Shown here in pieces: positions 23,340-31,878 of a stretch of DNA of 43,894 bases (positions are counted from its first letter, which is position 1; each line of letters begins with the position of its first letter). A model generated the notes under the pieces. That model worked only from the letters and a program-made list of their open reading frames with translations. It made no database searches and had not been told where the DNA came from. The position numbers and the translations under genes were made by a program. The stretch comes from JAYWIG01 sp043789035 (GTDB lineage: Bacteria; Pseudomonadota; Gammaproteobacteria; Burkholderiales; Burkholderiaceae_E), in assembly GCA_043789035.1 (NCBI GenBank), contig JAYWIG010000201.1:1-43894 (forward strand), read 5' to 3'.

Positions 23340-25661
23340 ATGAAAATTCATGTTGTTGGTGCAGGCCCGGCTGGGCTTTACAGCGCAATACTTCTCAAAA
23401 AGACTATGCCGCAAAGCGAAATTGTCGTTACTGAGCGCAATCGCTCGGACGATACTTTTGGTTTTGGTATAGTGCTGTCAGCCGAAACCTTGGCTAATTT
23501 GCGTGCTGCTGACGAACCGACGCATGCGGCAATCGCGTCAAATTTTGCTTACTGGGACGATATCGACGTTCAATTTAAGGGCAACGTTATTCGCTCAACC
23601 GGCCATGGTTTTTCTGGTATCCGGCGGTTGACCTTGCTTAATATTTTGCAAGAAAGAGCTGCCGAGCTTGGTATTGAAGTGAAGTATCAAACTGAGTACA
23701 CCAGTGAGGCCAGTGCCGATGCAGATGTAGTGATTGCATCAGATGGCATTAACAGTGGAGTGCGTCAAAAATTCGAGGCCCATTTTCAACCTCACGTGGA
23801 TGTGCGTAGCAATCGATTTGTGTGGCTAGGGGCAAAAATGAATCTCGACGCTTTTTACTACAGCTTTCGCGAAAATACAGCGGGCCTGTGGAATATGCAC
23901 GCGTACCAGTACACGCCGGGCGAGAGCACGATTGTGATTGAAACGACCGATGAGGCGTTTCTCGCTAGCGGCCTGAAAGTAGATGACGAGCAGGCAACTG
24001 CGCGTTACATTCAAGACCTATTTGCCGATGATTTAAAAGGCGCAACTGTATTGACTAACCGTAGTGCTTGGCGGCAATTTCCTACCTATCATTGTGAACG
24101 TTGGTTTCATTCCGGTGTTGGAGCAACAGGTAAGCCGCAGCAGACAGTATTGCTCGGCGATGCCGCCCATACGGCACATTTCTCAATCGGTTCCGGTACA
24201 AAGCTAGCGCTTGAGGATGCAATTGCGTTGAATGCGGCCATTGCAGCAAATGCCGATATTGAAAATGCGATTGCTCAATATGCAAGAGATCGGCGTGATG
24301 ATGTCAGTCGCATTCAGCATTCAGCGAATGTATCATTAGTTTGGTTTGAAAATGTGCGACGTTTCTGGCATTTGCATCCAACGCAATTTAACGTGTCTTT
24401 GCTCACTCGAAGTAAGCAAATTACTTATGATAATTTGGCTATGCGTGATCAGCCGCTCGTTGCAAAAGCAACGCGATGGTGGAATACCGAGCAGGCTAAA
24501 AACTTAGGTATCAAATTAGATTTGAACCAAAGTAATAAGTTCTTAGACTCACCGCCAATGTTTGCGCCGTTTCGCCTGCGAAATATGACCTTGAGCAATC
24601 GCGTAGTGGTGTCTCCCATGGCGCAGTATTCAGCGCATGAGGGTATGCCTGATGATTGGCATTTAGTCCATTATGGTTCGCGTGCCTTGGGTGGAGCCGG
24701 TTTGATATTTACTGAGATGACTTGCCCATCCGCAGAGGCTCGAATTACACAGGGTTGCACAGGCTTATGGAATAAGCCGCAAGCTGCATCTTGGAAGCGC
24801 ATAGTTGATTTCGTGCATCAGCGCTCGGCAGCGAAAATATGTTTGCAGTTAGGACATGCGGGGCGTAAAGGTTCGACTCAGCTGGGCTGGGAAACTATGG
24901 ATGCTCCACTTGAGAAAAATCGTGATAACTGGCCGTTGGTTTCGGCATCCGCGTTGCCCTACAAAGCGGGAGTTAACGCTAAACCAAAGGAAATGACTCG
25001 CCTTCAAATGAAGCAAGTTATTCATGAGTTTGTTCGTTCCGCAAAGTTTGCCCAAACCGCTGGATTTGATATGTTGGAGCTTCATATGGCTCATGGCTAT
25101 TTGCTCGCTAGCTTCTTGTCACCGATAACCAATAAGCGAAAAGATGAATACGGCGGCTCCCTCGAAAACCGGCTACGCTTTCCGCTAGAACTTTTTTCCG
25201 CAGTTCGTAAGGTTTGGCCTGCTGACAAACCGATGACTGTTCGACTATCGGCTGTCGATTGGATTGCCGGAGGCACAACTGCAAATGATTCTGTGACTAT
25301 GGCCAACGCGTTTAAAGACGTTGGCTGCGATTTGATCGATGTATCTACCGGGCAAACCGCGCCCGAGGCAAAGCCTGTCTATGGTCGCATGTATCAGGCC
25401 AGCTTTTCCGAGCAAATCCGCTTAGACGCAGATATTGCCACGATGGCGGTTGGTGCTGTGACTACGGCAGACCAGGTGAATACTTTGTTGCTCGCTGGCC
25501 GGGCTGATTTAGTTGCTTTGGCCCGGCCGCATTTAGCGAATCCTTATTTTACGTTGCATGCCTCTGCTCAATATCAACAAAAAGGAGTAAGCTGGCCGCT
25601 GCAGTATCAATCTGGTGCTGCGCAATTGTTTGCGCTTTCCGCTGGATCGCGCAAAATCTAG
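23340..25661 (+). CDS. Fused FAD monooxygenase / Old Yellow Enzyme (2-aminobenzoyl-CoA monooxygenase/reductase or salicylyl-CoA 5-hydroxylase type)
   Basis: 773 aa from the ATG at 23340, which begins with the Rossmann sequence KIHVVGAGPAGLYSAILLKK; an upstream TTG at 23271 adds an implausible extension. Residues 1-395 are a PHBH-type flavin monooxygenase with the second FAD motif LLGDAAHTAHFSIGSGTKLALEDA. Residues 410-773 are an OYE-type flavin reductase: PMFAPFRLRNMTLSNRVVVSPM, QLGHAGRKG, LHMAHGYLLASFLSP, RKDEYGGSLENR. This is the layout of 2-aminobenzoyl-CoA monooxygenase/reductase of Azoarcus and of proteins named bifunctional salicylyl-CoA 5-hydroxylase/oxidoreductase. A CoA ligase is not in the window. 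Divergent from RidA and gcdH. Confidence 0.87.
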   Translation: MKIHVVGAGPAGLYSAILLKKTMPQSEIVVTERNRSDDTFGFGIVLSAETLANLRAADEPTHAAIASNFAYWDDIDVQFKGNVIRSTGHGFSGIRRLTLLNILQERAAELGIEVKYQTEYTSEASADADVVIASDGINSGVRQKFEAHFQPHVDVRSNRFVWLGAKMNLDAFYYSFRENTAGLWNMHAYQYTPGESTIVIETTDEAFLASGLKVDDEQATARYIQDLFADDLKGATVLTNRSAWRQFPTYHCERWFHSGVGATGKPQQTVLLGDAAHTAHFSIGSGTKLALEDAIALNAAIAANADIENAIAQYARDRRDDVSRIQHSANVSLVWFENVRRFWHLHPTQFNVSLLTRSKQITYDNLAMRDQPLVAKATRWWNTEQAKNLGIKLDLNQSNKFLDSPPMFAPFRLRNMTLSNRVVVSPMAQYSAHEGMPDDWHLVHYGSRALGGAGLIFTEMTCPSAEARITQGCTGLWNKPQAASWKRIVDFVHQRSAAKICLQLGHAGRKGSTQLGWETMDAPLEKNRDNWPLVSASALPYKAGVNAKPKEMTRLQMKQVIHEFVRSAKFAQTAGFDMLELHMAHGYLLASFLSPITNKRKDEYGGSLENRLRFPLELFSAVRKVWPADKPMTVRLSAVDWIAGGTTANDSVTMANAFKDVGCDLIDVSTGQTAPEAKPVYGRMYQASFSEQIRLDADIATMAVGAVTTADQVNTLLLAGRADLVALARPHLANPYFTLHASAQYQQKGVSWPLQYQSGAAQLFALSAGSRKI

Positions 25662-25692
25662 TTTGTTGATTTGAGTACAGGCGAGCAATGTA

Positions 25693-26223
25693 ATGATGGA
25701 ACGAGCGATCATGGGTGGTGGGTGTTTTTGGTGCACCGAAGCGGTTTTTTTAGGTGTTAAGGGTATTGTGAAGGTTGAGTCTGCTTATGCAGGAGGATCT
25801 GTAGTCAATCCTACTTATGCTCAAATTTGCGATGGCGATACGGGGCACGCTGAAGTTGTAAGTGTGGAGTTTGATTCAACAATCATTTCCTACGAGCAAG
25901 TGCTGAGTATCTTTTTCGGAACTCATGACCCGACTACTTTGAATGCTCAAGGGCATGATATCGGTACCCAGTATCGAAGCGTTATTTTTACGGTCAACGA
26001 TGAGCAGAAGGCTATAGCAAAAGCTCTAGTTGCAAAGCTTACAGAAGATGAAATTTTCAGTGGCCCGATTGTGACTCAGATCGAGCCTCTGCCGAATTAT
26101 TATGCAGCGGAAGCGTATCACCAGAAGTACTATCAAAACCATCCGCACCAAGGCTATTGCTTGGCGGTCGTTGCGCCGAAACTCTCAAAATTTCGCAAAC
26201 AATTTACAGCATTCATGAAGTAA
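25693..26223 (+). CDS. msrA: Peptide-methionine (S)-S-oxide reductase
   Basis: 176 aa MsrA with the active-site GGGCFWCTEAVF (catalytic Cys 11, a second Cys at 14), VESAYAGG, GDTGHAEVVSVEFD and DIGTQYRSVIF, and the C-terminal YHQKYYQNHPHQGYC. It reduces the S epimer of methionine sulfoxide in proteins. An ATG-ATG pair makes the exact start uncertain by one codon. It lies 31 nt after the monooxygenase gene. Confidence 0.95.
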   Translation: MMERAIMGGGCFWCTEAVFLGVKGIVKVESAYAGGSVVNPTYAQICDGDTGHAEVVSVEFDSTIISYEQVLSIFFGTHDPTTLNAQGHDIGTQYRSVIFTVNDEQKAIAKALVAKLTEDEIFSGPIVTQIEPLPNYYAAEAYHQKYYQNHPHQGYCLAVVAPKLSKFRKQFTAFMK

Positions 26224-26287
26224 TTTAATAGCTCCCTGCAGATTATTTGTTTTGATTTTCTGCGGCAGCGATTACACTATCTAAGCG

Positions 26288-26615
26288 TTATACTAAAGTT
26301 GGCGCACAACCTTCGGCTTTGCTATTGATGATGATTAAACTTACTTCACCAATTGCCTGCTGCACTTGAATGCGATGGGCTAACTTCAGCATTGTTTCAG
26401 TGTCTTCAAAGTGAATTTTTGTGAACGGCGAGAATTGCTTGCGTGCTGATCGGTGGGCCATGCCTTGCCGCAATGTCCAGCGACACATGAGAGCATTGGC
26501 GTTCTTTTGCAAACACCATATACCAACCAGGAAACGACCATGATGAAGTTCCAAGAAAGATATTATTTGTAGTGTGAGCAATAAGTGTTGCGCGACTCGA
26601 CATGAGGACTGGTTC
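26288..26615 (-). pseudogene. Decayed DUF72 family gene
   Basis: Two overlapping leftward frames preserve pieces of a DUF72 protein. One (about 26603-26406) reads IFLGTSSWSFPGW followed by an ARHG segment, the N-terminal DUF72 signature. A different frame (to 26288) reads IGEVSLIIINSKAEGCAPT, resembling the conserved C-terminal NNKAxGxAP block. The middle, about two thirds of a normal 240-300 aa protein, is missing and the frames are shifted, so this is a remnant. The rest of the 26224-26677 gap shows nothing else I can support. Confidence 0.5.
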
Positions 26616-26677
26616 GGTGGTCTCTATCGTTGGGTATTTGCTTGTGAGCCTAGCGTGACTTGTGCTTCAATTAACTT

Positions 26678-28120
26678 ATGGATACAAAACTGAACGCACT
26701 TCAAAAAAGTACTCTTTGTGAGCTTACCGCGACTGAGATGTTGGCACACTTCCGTAATCGGAACCTGTCACCCGTCGAAGTTTGCAAAGCGGCTTTCGAG
26801 CAGATTAGATCAAAGGACCAAGAGATCAATGCATTTTGTTTTTTAAACGAAGATGCTGCGTTTGCCAGTGCCCGAGCGTCGGAGGCTAGATGGCAAAGGG
26901 GCGAGCCTATCGGCGCACTTGACGGGGTTCCTGTTGCCATCAAAGACTTGATTTTGACCAAAGGTTTGCCCACTTTACGGGGCTCAGTGAATATCGATCC
27001 CGAGCAGCCATGGGAAGTCGATGCGCCAGTGACTCAGCGTCTTCGCGAGGCAGGTGCTGTGTTGATTGGTAAAACGACTACACCTGAATTTGGTTGGAGA
27101 GCGACTACCGATTCAGTACTTTGCGGCGTGACAAGAAACCCTATAAATCCTGTTTTAACGCCAGGGGGTTCGTCCGGCGGTTCAGCCGCTGCTGTTGCAG
27201 CGCATATGGTTCCGCTTGCCGTAGGTACTGACGGCGGTGGCTCTATACGGATCCCTGCGGCGTTTACCGGCACTGTTGGCATTAAAGCGCATTACGGTCG
27301 CGTGCCCGCATTCCCCATTTCGCCTATGGGCAACGTAGCGCACTTAGGGCCGCATGCTAGAACTGTTGCCGACGCAACCTTACTTTTGCGCGTGATGGCT
27401 TTACCCGATTCACGCGATTGGACATCTTTACCTGCGCCAGCGAAAGGTTGGTTAAAGCTTGAAGCGGCCCAGCGCGGTATGCATGGGTTACGAATTGCGT
27501 ACAGCCCTAACCTAGGCTATGTAAACAATGTAGACCCAGAAATTAGTCGTGAAATTGGCTTCGCTGCCCATACCTGTGAAAGCTTAGGTGCGGTTGTTGA
27601 GCAGCCTGAGTTAATGATTCCCGATAGTCATGATGCTTTTTGCATTCACTGGTTTAGTTCCGCTAAGCATTTCGTTAGAAAGCTTACCGCCAAACAATTT
27701 GATAAGCTTGACTTAGGCTTACAAGCGATGGCCAATTATGCGGAAAAATATACCTTGAGTGATTTCTTGGATGCCCAAGCTGTACGCGCTGACCTTGCAT
27801 CGAAAATGGCTAGGATTTTCGAGCGCTATGACGTTGTACTCACTCCAGCAACAGCGGTGTTGCCCTTCGAAGCAGGCCTGATAAACCCAATGCATTCAAA
27901 AGCAAAAGAGTATTTGCCCGACGACTGGACTTGGTGGACACCGTTTTCATTTCCGTTCAACTTAACGCAGCAACCCGCGATGGTTCAAAACTGTGCTTGG
28001 GTAGATGCAGCGTATTCGCCCGGCAAGCAGTTGCCTGTTGGTTTACAGTGGGTTGCAGCCAATCATAGGGAAGACATCATGATCGCTGCCGCTGCCGCTT
28101 TCGAGGCAGCTCAGCATTAA
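26678..28120 (+). CDS. Amidase signature family enzyme
   Basis: 480 aa. Catalytic triad of the family is visible: Lys 89 in VAIKD, cis-Ser in TPGGSSGGSAAA (165/166) and nucleophile Ser 189 in GTDGGGSIRIPAA. The C-terminal FNLTQQPAMVQNCAW and PVGLQWVAANHRED match amidases of the 6-aminohexanoate/aryl-amide kind. It hydrolyses an amide to acid and ammonia; substrate not readable. It stands alone, converging on pdxH. Confidence 0.9.
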   Translation: MDTKLNALQKSTLCELTATEMLAHFRNRNLSPVEVCKAAFEQIRSKDQEINAFCFLNEDAAFASARASEARWQRGEPIGALDGVPVAIKDLILTKGLPTLRGSVNIDPEQPWEVDAPVTQRLREAGAVLIGKTTTPEFGWRATTDSVLCGVTRNPINPVLTPGGSSGGSAAAVAAHMVPLAVGTDGGGSIRIPAAFTGTVGIKAHYGRVPAFPISPMGNVAHLGPHARTVADATLLLRVMALPDSRDWTSLPAPAKGWLKLEAAQRGMHGLRIAYSPNLGYVNNVDPEISREIGFAAHTCESLGAVVEQPELMIPDSHDAFCIHWFSSAKHFVRKLTAKQFDKLDLGLQAMANYAEKYTLSDFLDAQAVRADLASKMARIFERYDVVLTPATAVLPFEAGLINPMHSKAKEYLPDDWTWWTPFSFPFNLTQQPAMVQNCAWVDAAYSPGKQLPVGLQWVAANHREDIMIAAAAAFEAAQH

Positions 28121-28126
28121 AGGCTG

Positions 28127-28798
28127 CTAGGGAGCTAGCCGCTCGACATTCCAATGATTTGCACTAGTATTCTTACGATAGCAAAGCCGGTCATGCAGCC
28201 TCGATGGGCGGCCTTGCCAAAATTCAATAAGGTTAGGAATTACTCGGTAGCCTCCCCAGTGAGGAGGTCTAGGTAGGTGAGTGCCTAAGTACTTTTGAGT
28301 GATTCCTGCTTCGTTCACTTCGAGCACTTTGCGCGAAGAAATAACCTGACTTTGAGGTGATGCCCAAGCACCAATTTGGCTAGACTTTGGCCTAGATGCG
28401 TAATATGCATCAGCAACCGTGTCTTCGACTTTTTCGATAACGCCTTCAATGCGAACTTGTCGTTCAAGTTCATGCCACAAAAACGTTAGTGCCGCATGTG
28501 GGTTGAGCGCAATGTCCTGACCTTTTCTACTCTCGAAATTCGTATAAAAACAAAAGCCGGTATCTAGGCCTTTCAGCAAAACTATACGAGCAGATGGCTT
28601 GCCGTCTCTGACCGTTGCAAGGTTCATGGCATTCGGTTCTGGTACACCTGCTGCGCGAGCTTGGGCCATCCAAACGGAGAATTGTTGTATTGGGTTTTTA
28701 TCGATATCTGCTTCGTCAAGATTCGCTTGGCGGTAATCACGGCGTAAATCTGCGAGCTCGGAGGGCGTTACTGCAGTAACTGGAGTATTCGTATTCAT
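28127..28798 (-). CDS. pdxH: Pyridoxamine 5'-phosphate oxidase
   Basis: 223 aa from the ATG at 28798: LRRDYRQANLDEADIDKNPIQQFSVWMAQA, AMNLATVRDGKPSARIVLLKG, FYTNFESRKGQDIA, the SQIGAWASPQSQ segment and the C-terminal RLHDRLCYRKN...W..ERLAP typical of PdxH. It is the FMN enzyme making pyridoxal 5'-phosphate. The open frame extends to 28870 inside the upstream gene; the chosen start leaves a 7-nt gap and gives the family length. Confidence 0.95.
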   Translation of the reverse strand: MNTNTPVTAVTPSELADLRRDYRQANLDEADIDKNPIQQFSVWMAQARAAGVPEPNAMNLATVRDGKPSARIVLLKGLDTGFCFYTNFESRKGQDIALNPHAALTFLWHELERQVRIEGVIEKVEDTVADAYYASRPKSSQIGAWASPQSQVISSRKVLEVNEAGITQKYLGTHLPRPPHWGGYRVIPNLIEFWQGRPSRLHDRLCYRKNTSANHWNVERLAP

Positions 28799-28805
28799 TG
28801 ATTGT

Positions 28806-29531
28806 TTAAGACTGCTTTTCTTTGGAGATAATCTCGTTGACATACTTGCTTTTTTCGCGCGCAGCAACATCTCCTTGCCTTGCCGCGGCTATGTACCACA
28901 TCAAAGCGGTATCAAGATTTTTTGAAGTGCCTGTCGCGCTCTCGTGCATAGACGCTACTAAATACTGTGCGGCAACATCACCAAATTCGGCGGCTTGGGT
29001 ATACCACTGTAGCGCTTTCGAATAATCTAGCGTTGTACCACGGCCTAAGAAGTAGGCTGTTCCTAAGGCAAGGCTGGCGTCTGGGTGGCCTTGTTGCGCA
29101 GCTTTCTCCAACCAGACAACGGCTTCGGTGATCGCCGTCAATTTATCTATGTTTTTCCTAGTCGCTGCTGCGCTGCCAGACTCCAGTATTGTGGCCAACA
29201 TGAACTGTGCCGGGGCGAAACCGAGTTCCGCACTACGTCTTAAGGTTCGATGAGCTTGGGCAAGACTCGGGCGATTGATTTCGTCGTTAATACGCATCAC
29301 CGCAACGTTGTACATTGCTGAAGGTTCGCCAAGTTTTGCGGCTTGGGCGTAATTGCGGTAAGCCCTCTTCAAATCGCCTTGTTCATAAGCACTAAATGCA
29401 GCAGAGTTGAACGCTTTGCTCGCCAATTTGACCTGCTGAGAAAGGTCCTCGCTTTTGGCCGAAGCTGATCCTAGCCAAAGCATTAGACTGAAGCAAATTG
29501 CAAGCAATTTTTTCGGATGAAGAAGCGGCAT
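28806..29531 (-). CDS. Exported Sel1-like repeat (TPR) protein
   Basis: About 241 aa from the ATG at 29531 (a TTG two codons earlier is the alternative). A signal peptide ends near SASA. Four or more Sel1-type repeats follow: KRAYRNYAQAAKLGEPSAMYN, RTLRRSAELGFAPAQFMLA, VWLEKAAQQGHPDASLALG, QWYTQAAEFGDVAAQYLVA and MWYIAAARQGDVAA. Such proteins mediate protein contacts in the periplasm. Seven bases upstream of pdxH on the same strand. Confidence 0.87.
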   Translation of the reverse strand: MPLLHPKKLLAICFSLMLWLGSASAKSEDLSQQVKLASKAFNSAAFSAYEQGDLKRAYRNYAQAAKLGEPSAMYNVAVMRINDEINRPSLAQAHRTLRRSAELGFAPAQFMLATILESGSAAATRKNIDKLTAITEAVVWLEKAAQQGHPDASLALGTAYFLGRGTTLDYSKALQWYTQAAEFGDVAAQYLVASMHESATGTSKNLDTALMWYIAAARQGDVAAREKSKYVNEIISKEKQS

Positions 29532-29626
29532 AGTCAATCTTTGTTTCCGGGCATAAATTTACGTACACACTTTAAACAAGTATAGTGTGAAGATAATTTT
29601 ATTTTAGTCGTGCCTAGGAGATTTTC

Positions 29627-30280
29627 ATGACATCTATACAACTTGCACAGGTTCTGAAATTGACCAAAACTAATTCATTGGTGGGGCGAGTTTTATTGAT
29701 TGCCATTCTCGGTTTTTCATCGCTCTTGACTGGCTGCGGCTATAACGATATTCAATTGTCAGATGAAGGCACAAAGGCCTCATGGTCTGAAGTGCTAAAC
29801 CAATACAAGCGCCGCGCAGATTTGATTCCAAACTTAGTAAAAACTGTGCAAGGCTATGCTCAGCAAGAAAAGGACGTGTTTATTGCGGTGACTGAAGCTC
29901 GCTCGAAAGTTGGCCAAATTCAGGTTAACCCAAGTGATGCAAATTCATTGAAGCAATTCGAAGCTGCTCAAAAAGATATGGGTAGCGCATTGTCTCGTTT
30001 AATGGTGGTGGCAGAGGCCTACCCCCAATTGAAATCCGATGCTAACTTTCGCGAACTGCAGTCGCAGTTAGAAGGCACAGAAAATCGAATTACAGTGGCC
30101 CGCAAGCGCTATATTGATACGGTGCAAGCCTTTAATGTGCTTGTGCGTCAGTTCCCTGTTAACTTAACTGCAATGGCCTTTGGTTATGCAGCTAAACCGC
30201 AGTTCACTGTGGAGAATGAGCAAGCCATTTCAGCACCACCAGCAGTTGAATTCGGTGCAAAACCGGCGCCGGCTAAGTAA
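29627..30280 (+). CDS. lemA: LemA family lipoprotein
   Basis: 217 aa with a lipobox LLTGC (Cys 37) after a hydrophobic segment, then the LemA core: WSEVLNQYKRRADLIPNLVKTVQGYAQQEKDVF, AQKDMGSALSRLMVVAEAYPQLKSDANFRELQSQLEGTENRI and AVQAFN-like RYIDTVQAFNVLVRQFP. AGGAG precedes the ATG. LemA is commonly encoded with TPM-domain proteins, as here; its function is uncertain, possibly envelope stress or protein quality control. Confidence 0.92.
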   Translation: MTSIQLAQVLKLTKTNSLVGRVLLIAILGFSSLLTGCGYNDIQLSDEGTKASWSEVLNQYKRRADLIPNLVKTVQGYAQQEKDVFIAVTEARSKVGQIQVNPSDANSLKQFEAAQKDMGSALSRLMVVAEAYPQLKSDANFRELQSQLEGTENRITVARKRYIDTVQAFNVLVRQFPVNLTAMAFGYAAKPQFTVENEQAISAPPAVEFGAKPAPAK

Positions 30281-30308
30281 GCAACTCTCAGGCTATAAGC
30301 ATCAACTC

Positions 30309-30348
30309 GGTTGCTTATTTCGTGAATAGGTTGCTTATTTCGTGAATA
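30309..30348 (+). repeat. Perfect 20-bp tandem duplication at the TPM gene start
   Basis: The unit ggttgcttatttcgtgaata occurs twice head to tail (30309-30328, 30329-30348). The GTG start of the next gene lies in the second copy; the equivalent GTG in the first copy is out of frame with it and opens a 7-codon frame closed by a TGA that overlaps the real GTG. Confidence 0.95.
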
Positions 30349-31343
30349 CATACTTAGCCCATTTAAAGTACCTTGCTACGCAAAAGGAGGTGAGTTTTTC
30401 TGCGCGTTGCTTTGCCTTCGTATCCATGTTTGTATCAGTGGTTGTTTTCGGCTTGCTGCCTTTAGCAAATGCTCAAAATTTACCGACGGTACCCAAACTT
30501 AGTGCCCGGGTGACCGATTTAACTTCGACGCTTTCAGCGTCGGATAAAGCCACTCTCGAAAGCAAACTACAGGCCCTTGAGCAACGTAAAGGCTCTCAAG
30601 TCGCGGTGCTCATTGTGGCCACTACGGCTCCAGAGGCCATCGAGCAATACAGTATTCGTGTGGTTGAAGCTTGGAAGCTTGGCCGCGCTGCTGTTTTGGG
30701 CAAAAAAGTTGACGATGGTGTATTACTTTTGGTGGCAAAAGATGATCGCAAAGTTCGCATTGAAGTTGGCTATGGATTGGAAGGCTCGATTACTGATGCG
30801 CTTGCAAAACGCATTATTTCTGAGCAAATAACTCCGCGCTTTCGTTCTGGCGACTTTGTAGGCGGGATAAACGCCGGGGTAGATAAACTCACTGGCCTTA
30901 TTGAAGGGGCTGGCTTACCTGATGCAGTAAAGGCCCCTAATAGTGGCGGTTCAACTAGTAGTACTGCAGAGGATGATTTGCTCGGTACGCTTCTACCGAT
31001 ATTAGTGATTGCTTTTTTTAGCAGCATGATTTTTGGTCGCATCTTTGGTTCTCTAGCAACGGGTGGGGCGGCAGCTTTCCTCGCTGCGGGTACAGCGATT
31101 GCACCGCCAATTGCGTTTGGGGTTGCCGCTGTAGGTACATTCATATTGGCCAGCGTATTGCTTGGTATGCGCAAAGGTGTCGCATCGTCACCAAACAGTT
31201 GGAATAACCGATCCGGATCTAGGCGTAATGCACCTGTTTTCCTTCCTGGCGGCTGGGGTAGTGGTGGTGGAGGAAGCTCCGGTGGTGGTTTTGGCGGTGG
31301 TGGTGGCGGTTTCGGAGGCGGTGGTGCCTCAGGAGATTGGTAA
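30342..31343 (+). CDS. TPM domain protein (YgcG-like) with Gly-rich tail
   Basis: 333 aa. Signal peptide (hydrophobic core about 24-42, ending ANAQ), TPM domain about 50-180 (ARVTDLTSTLSASDKATLESKLQALEQRKGSQVAVLIV, DDGVLLLVAKDDRKVRIEVGYGLEG), two hydrophobic segments about 220-275, and a long GGGxGGGG tail ending SGDW, as in YgcG-type proteins. Start GTG at 30342 has no evident Shine-Dalgarno, whereas a perfect AAGGAGGTGA sits inside codons 15-17; GTG at 30390 is an alternative start giving a shorter signal peptide, though the site would be too close to it. Confidence 0.88.
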   Translation: MNTYLAHLKYLATQKEVSFSARCFAFVSMFVSVVVFGLLPLANAQNLPTVPKLSARVTDLTSTLSASDKATLESKLQALEQRKGSQVAVLIVATTAPEAIEQYSIRVVEAWKLGRAAVLGKKVDDGVLLLVAKDDRKVRIEVGYGLEGSITDALAKRIISEQITPRFRSGDFVGGINAGVDKLTGLIEGAGLPDAVKAPNSGGSTSSTAEDDLLGTLLPILVIAFFSSMIFGRIFGSLATGGAAAFLAAGTAIAPPIAFGVAAVGTFILASVLLGMRKGVASSPNSWNNRSGSRRNAPVFLPGGWGSGGGGSSGGGFGGGGGGFGGGGASGDW

Positions 31344-31348
31344 CTTCA

Positions 31349-31870
31349 ATGAGCCAACGTTTCTATCAATCAGTGTTGCGTCGATTTGCTCGCCATCTTT
31401 ACTATGAGGCACGCGGGGTTTCTGCGATCTTTAGTCGAGAATCACTAAAGCGTATTGAGGTTGCTATTTCGGCCTCTGAGTTAAATCATACTGCTGAGAT
31501 CCGGGTTGCAGTCGAAGCAAGCCTAGGCTTACGCGAGCTATTCAATAAGAAAACACCAAGGCATCGGGCTCTAGAAGCATTTTCGCTCTTAAAGGTTTGG
31601 GACACCGCGCAAAATAATGGCGTATTGATATACATCAATGTGGCCGATAGGGCGGTAGAAATTATCGCGGATCGTGGTTTTGAGCAACGCTTAAACGACG
31701 TTTATTGGCAGCAACTTTGCTCGAAAATGGTGATGGGTTTTCAGCAAGACTTATTCGAGCAATCGGTAGTGCAGTGTGTTCAAAAGTTAAGTAGCGATAT
31801 TGCCAGGCATTTTCCGAGTAACGGTCAATCTAACCCTGATGAATTACCCAACTCACCCGTGGTGTTGTAA
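31349..31870 (+). CDS. TPM domain protein, cytosolic-type
   Basis: 173 aa from the ATG at 31349, five bases after the preceding stop, with AGGAG upstream inside the last codons of that gene; a TTG at 31337 is unlikely. Residues 30-140 are a TPM-like domain (SRESLKRIEVAISASELNHTAEIRVAVEASLGL, NNGVLIYINVADRAVEIIADRGFEQRL). No signal peptide or membrane anchor. Third member of the lemA-TPM-TPM set. Confidence 0.85.
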   Translation: MSQRFYQSVLRRFARHLYYEARGVSAIFSRESLKRIEVAISASELNHTAEIRVAVEASLGLRELFNKKTPRHRALEAFSLLKVWDTAQNNGVLIYINVADRAVEIIADRGFEQRLNDVYWQQLCSKMVMGFQQDLFEQSVVQCVQKLSSDIARHFPSNGQSNPDELPNSPVVL

Positions 31871-31878
31871 GCGCAAAT

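Noticed and set aside
26224..26275. Hairpin after msrA as a terminator
   Set aside because: CTGCAGA and TCTGCGG pair imperfectly across a long AT-rich loop and lack a T-run.
26678..28120. Amidase as a nicotinamidase feeding the nicotinate pathway
   Set aside because: Nicotinamidases are mostly of the isochorismatase fold; nothing in this amidase-signature sequence or its neighbours indicates nicotinamide.
31162..31407. Val-rich reading frame over the Gly-rich tail of the TPM protein
   Set aside because: Frame-shifted reading of the Gly-rich repeat codons, not a gene.
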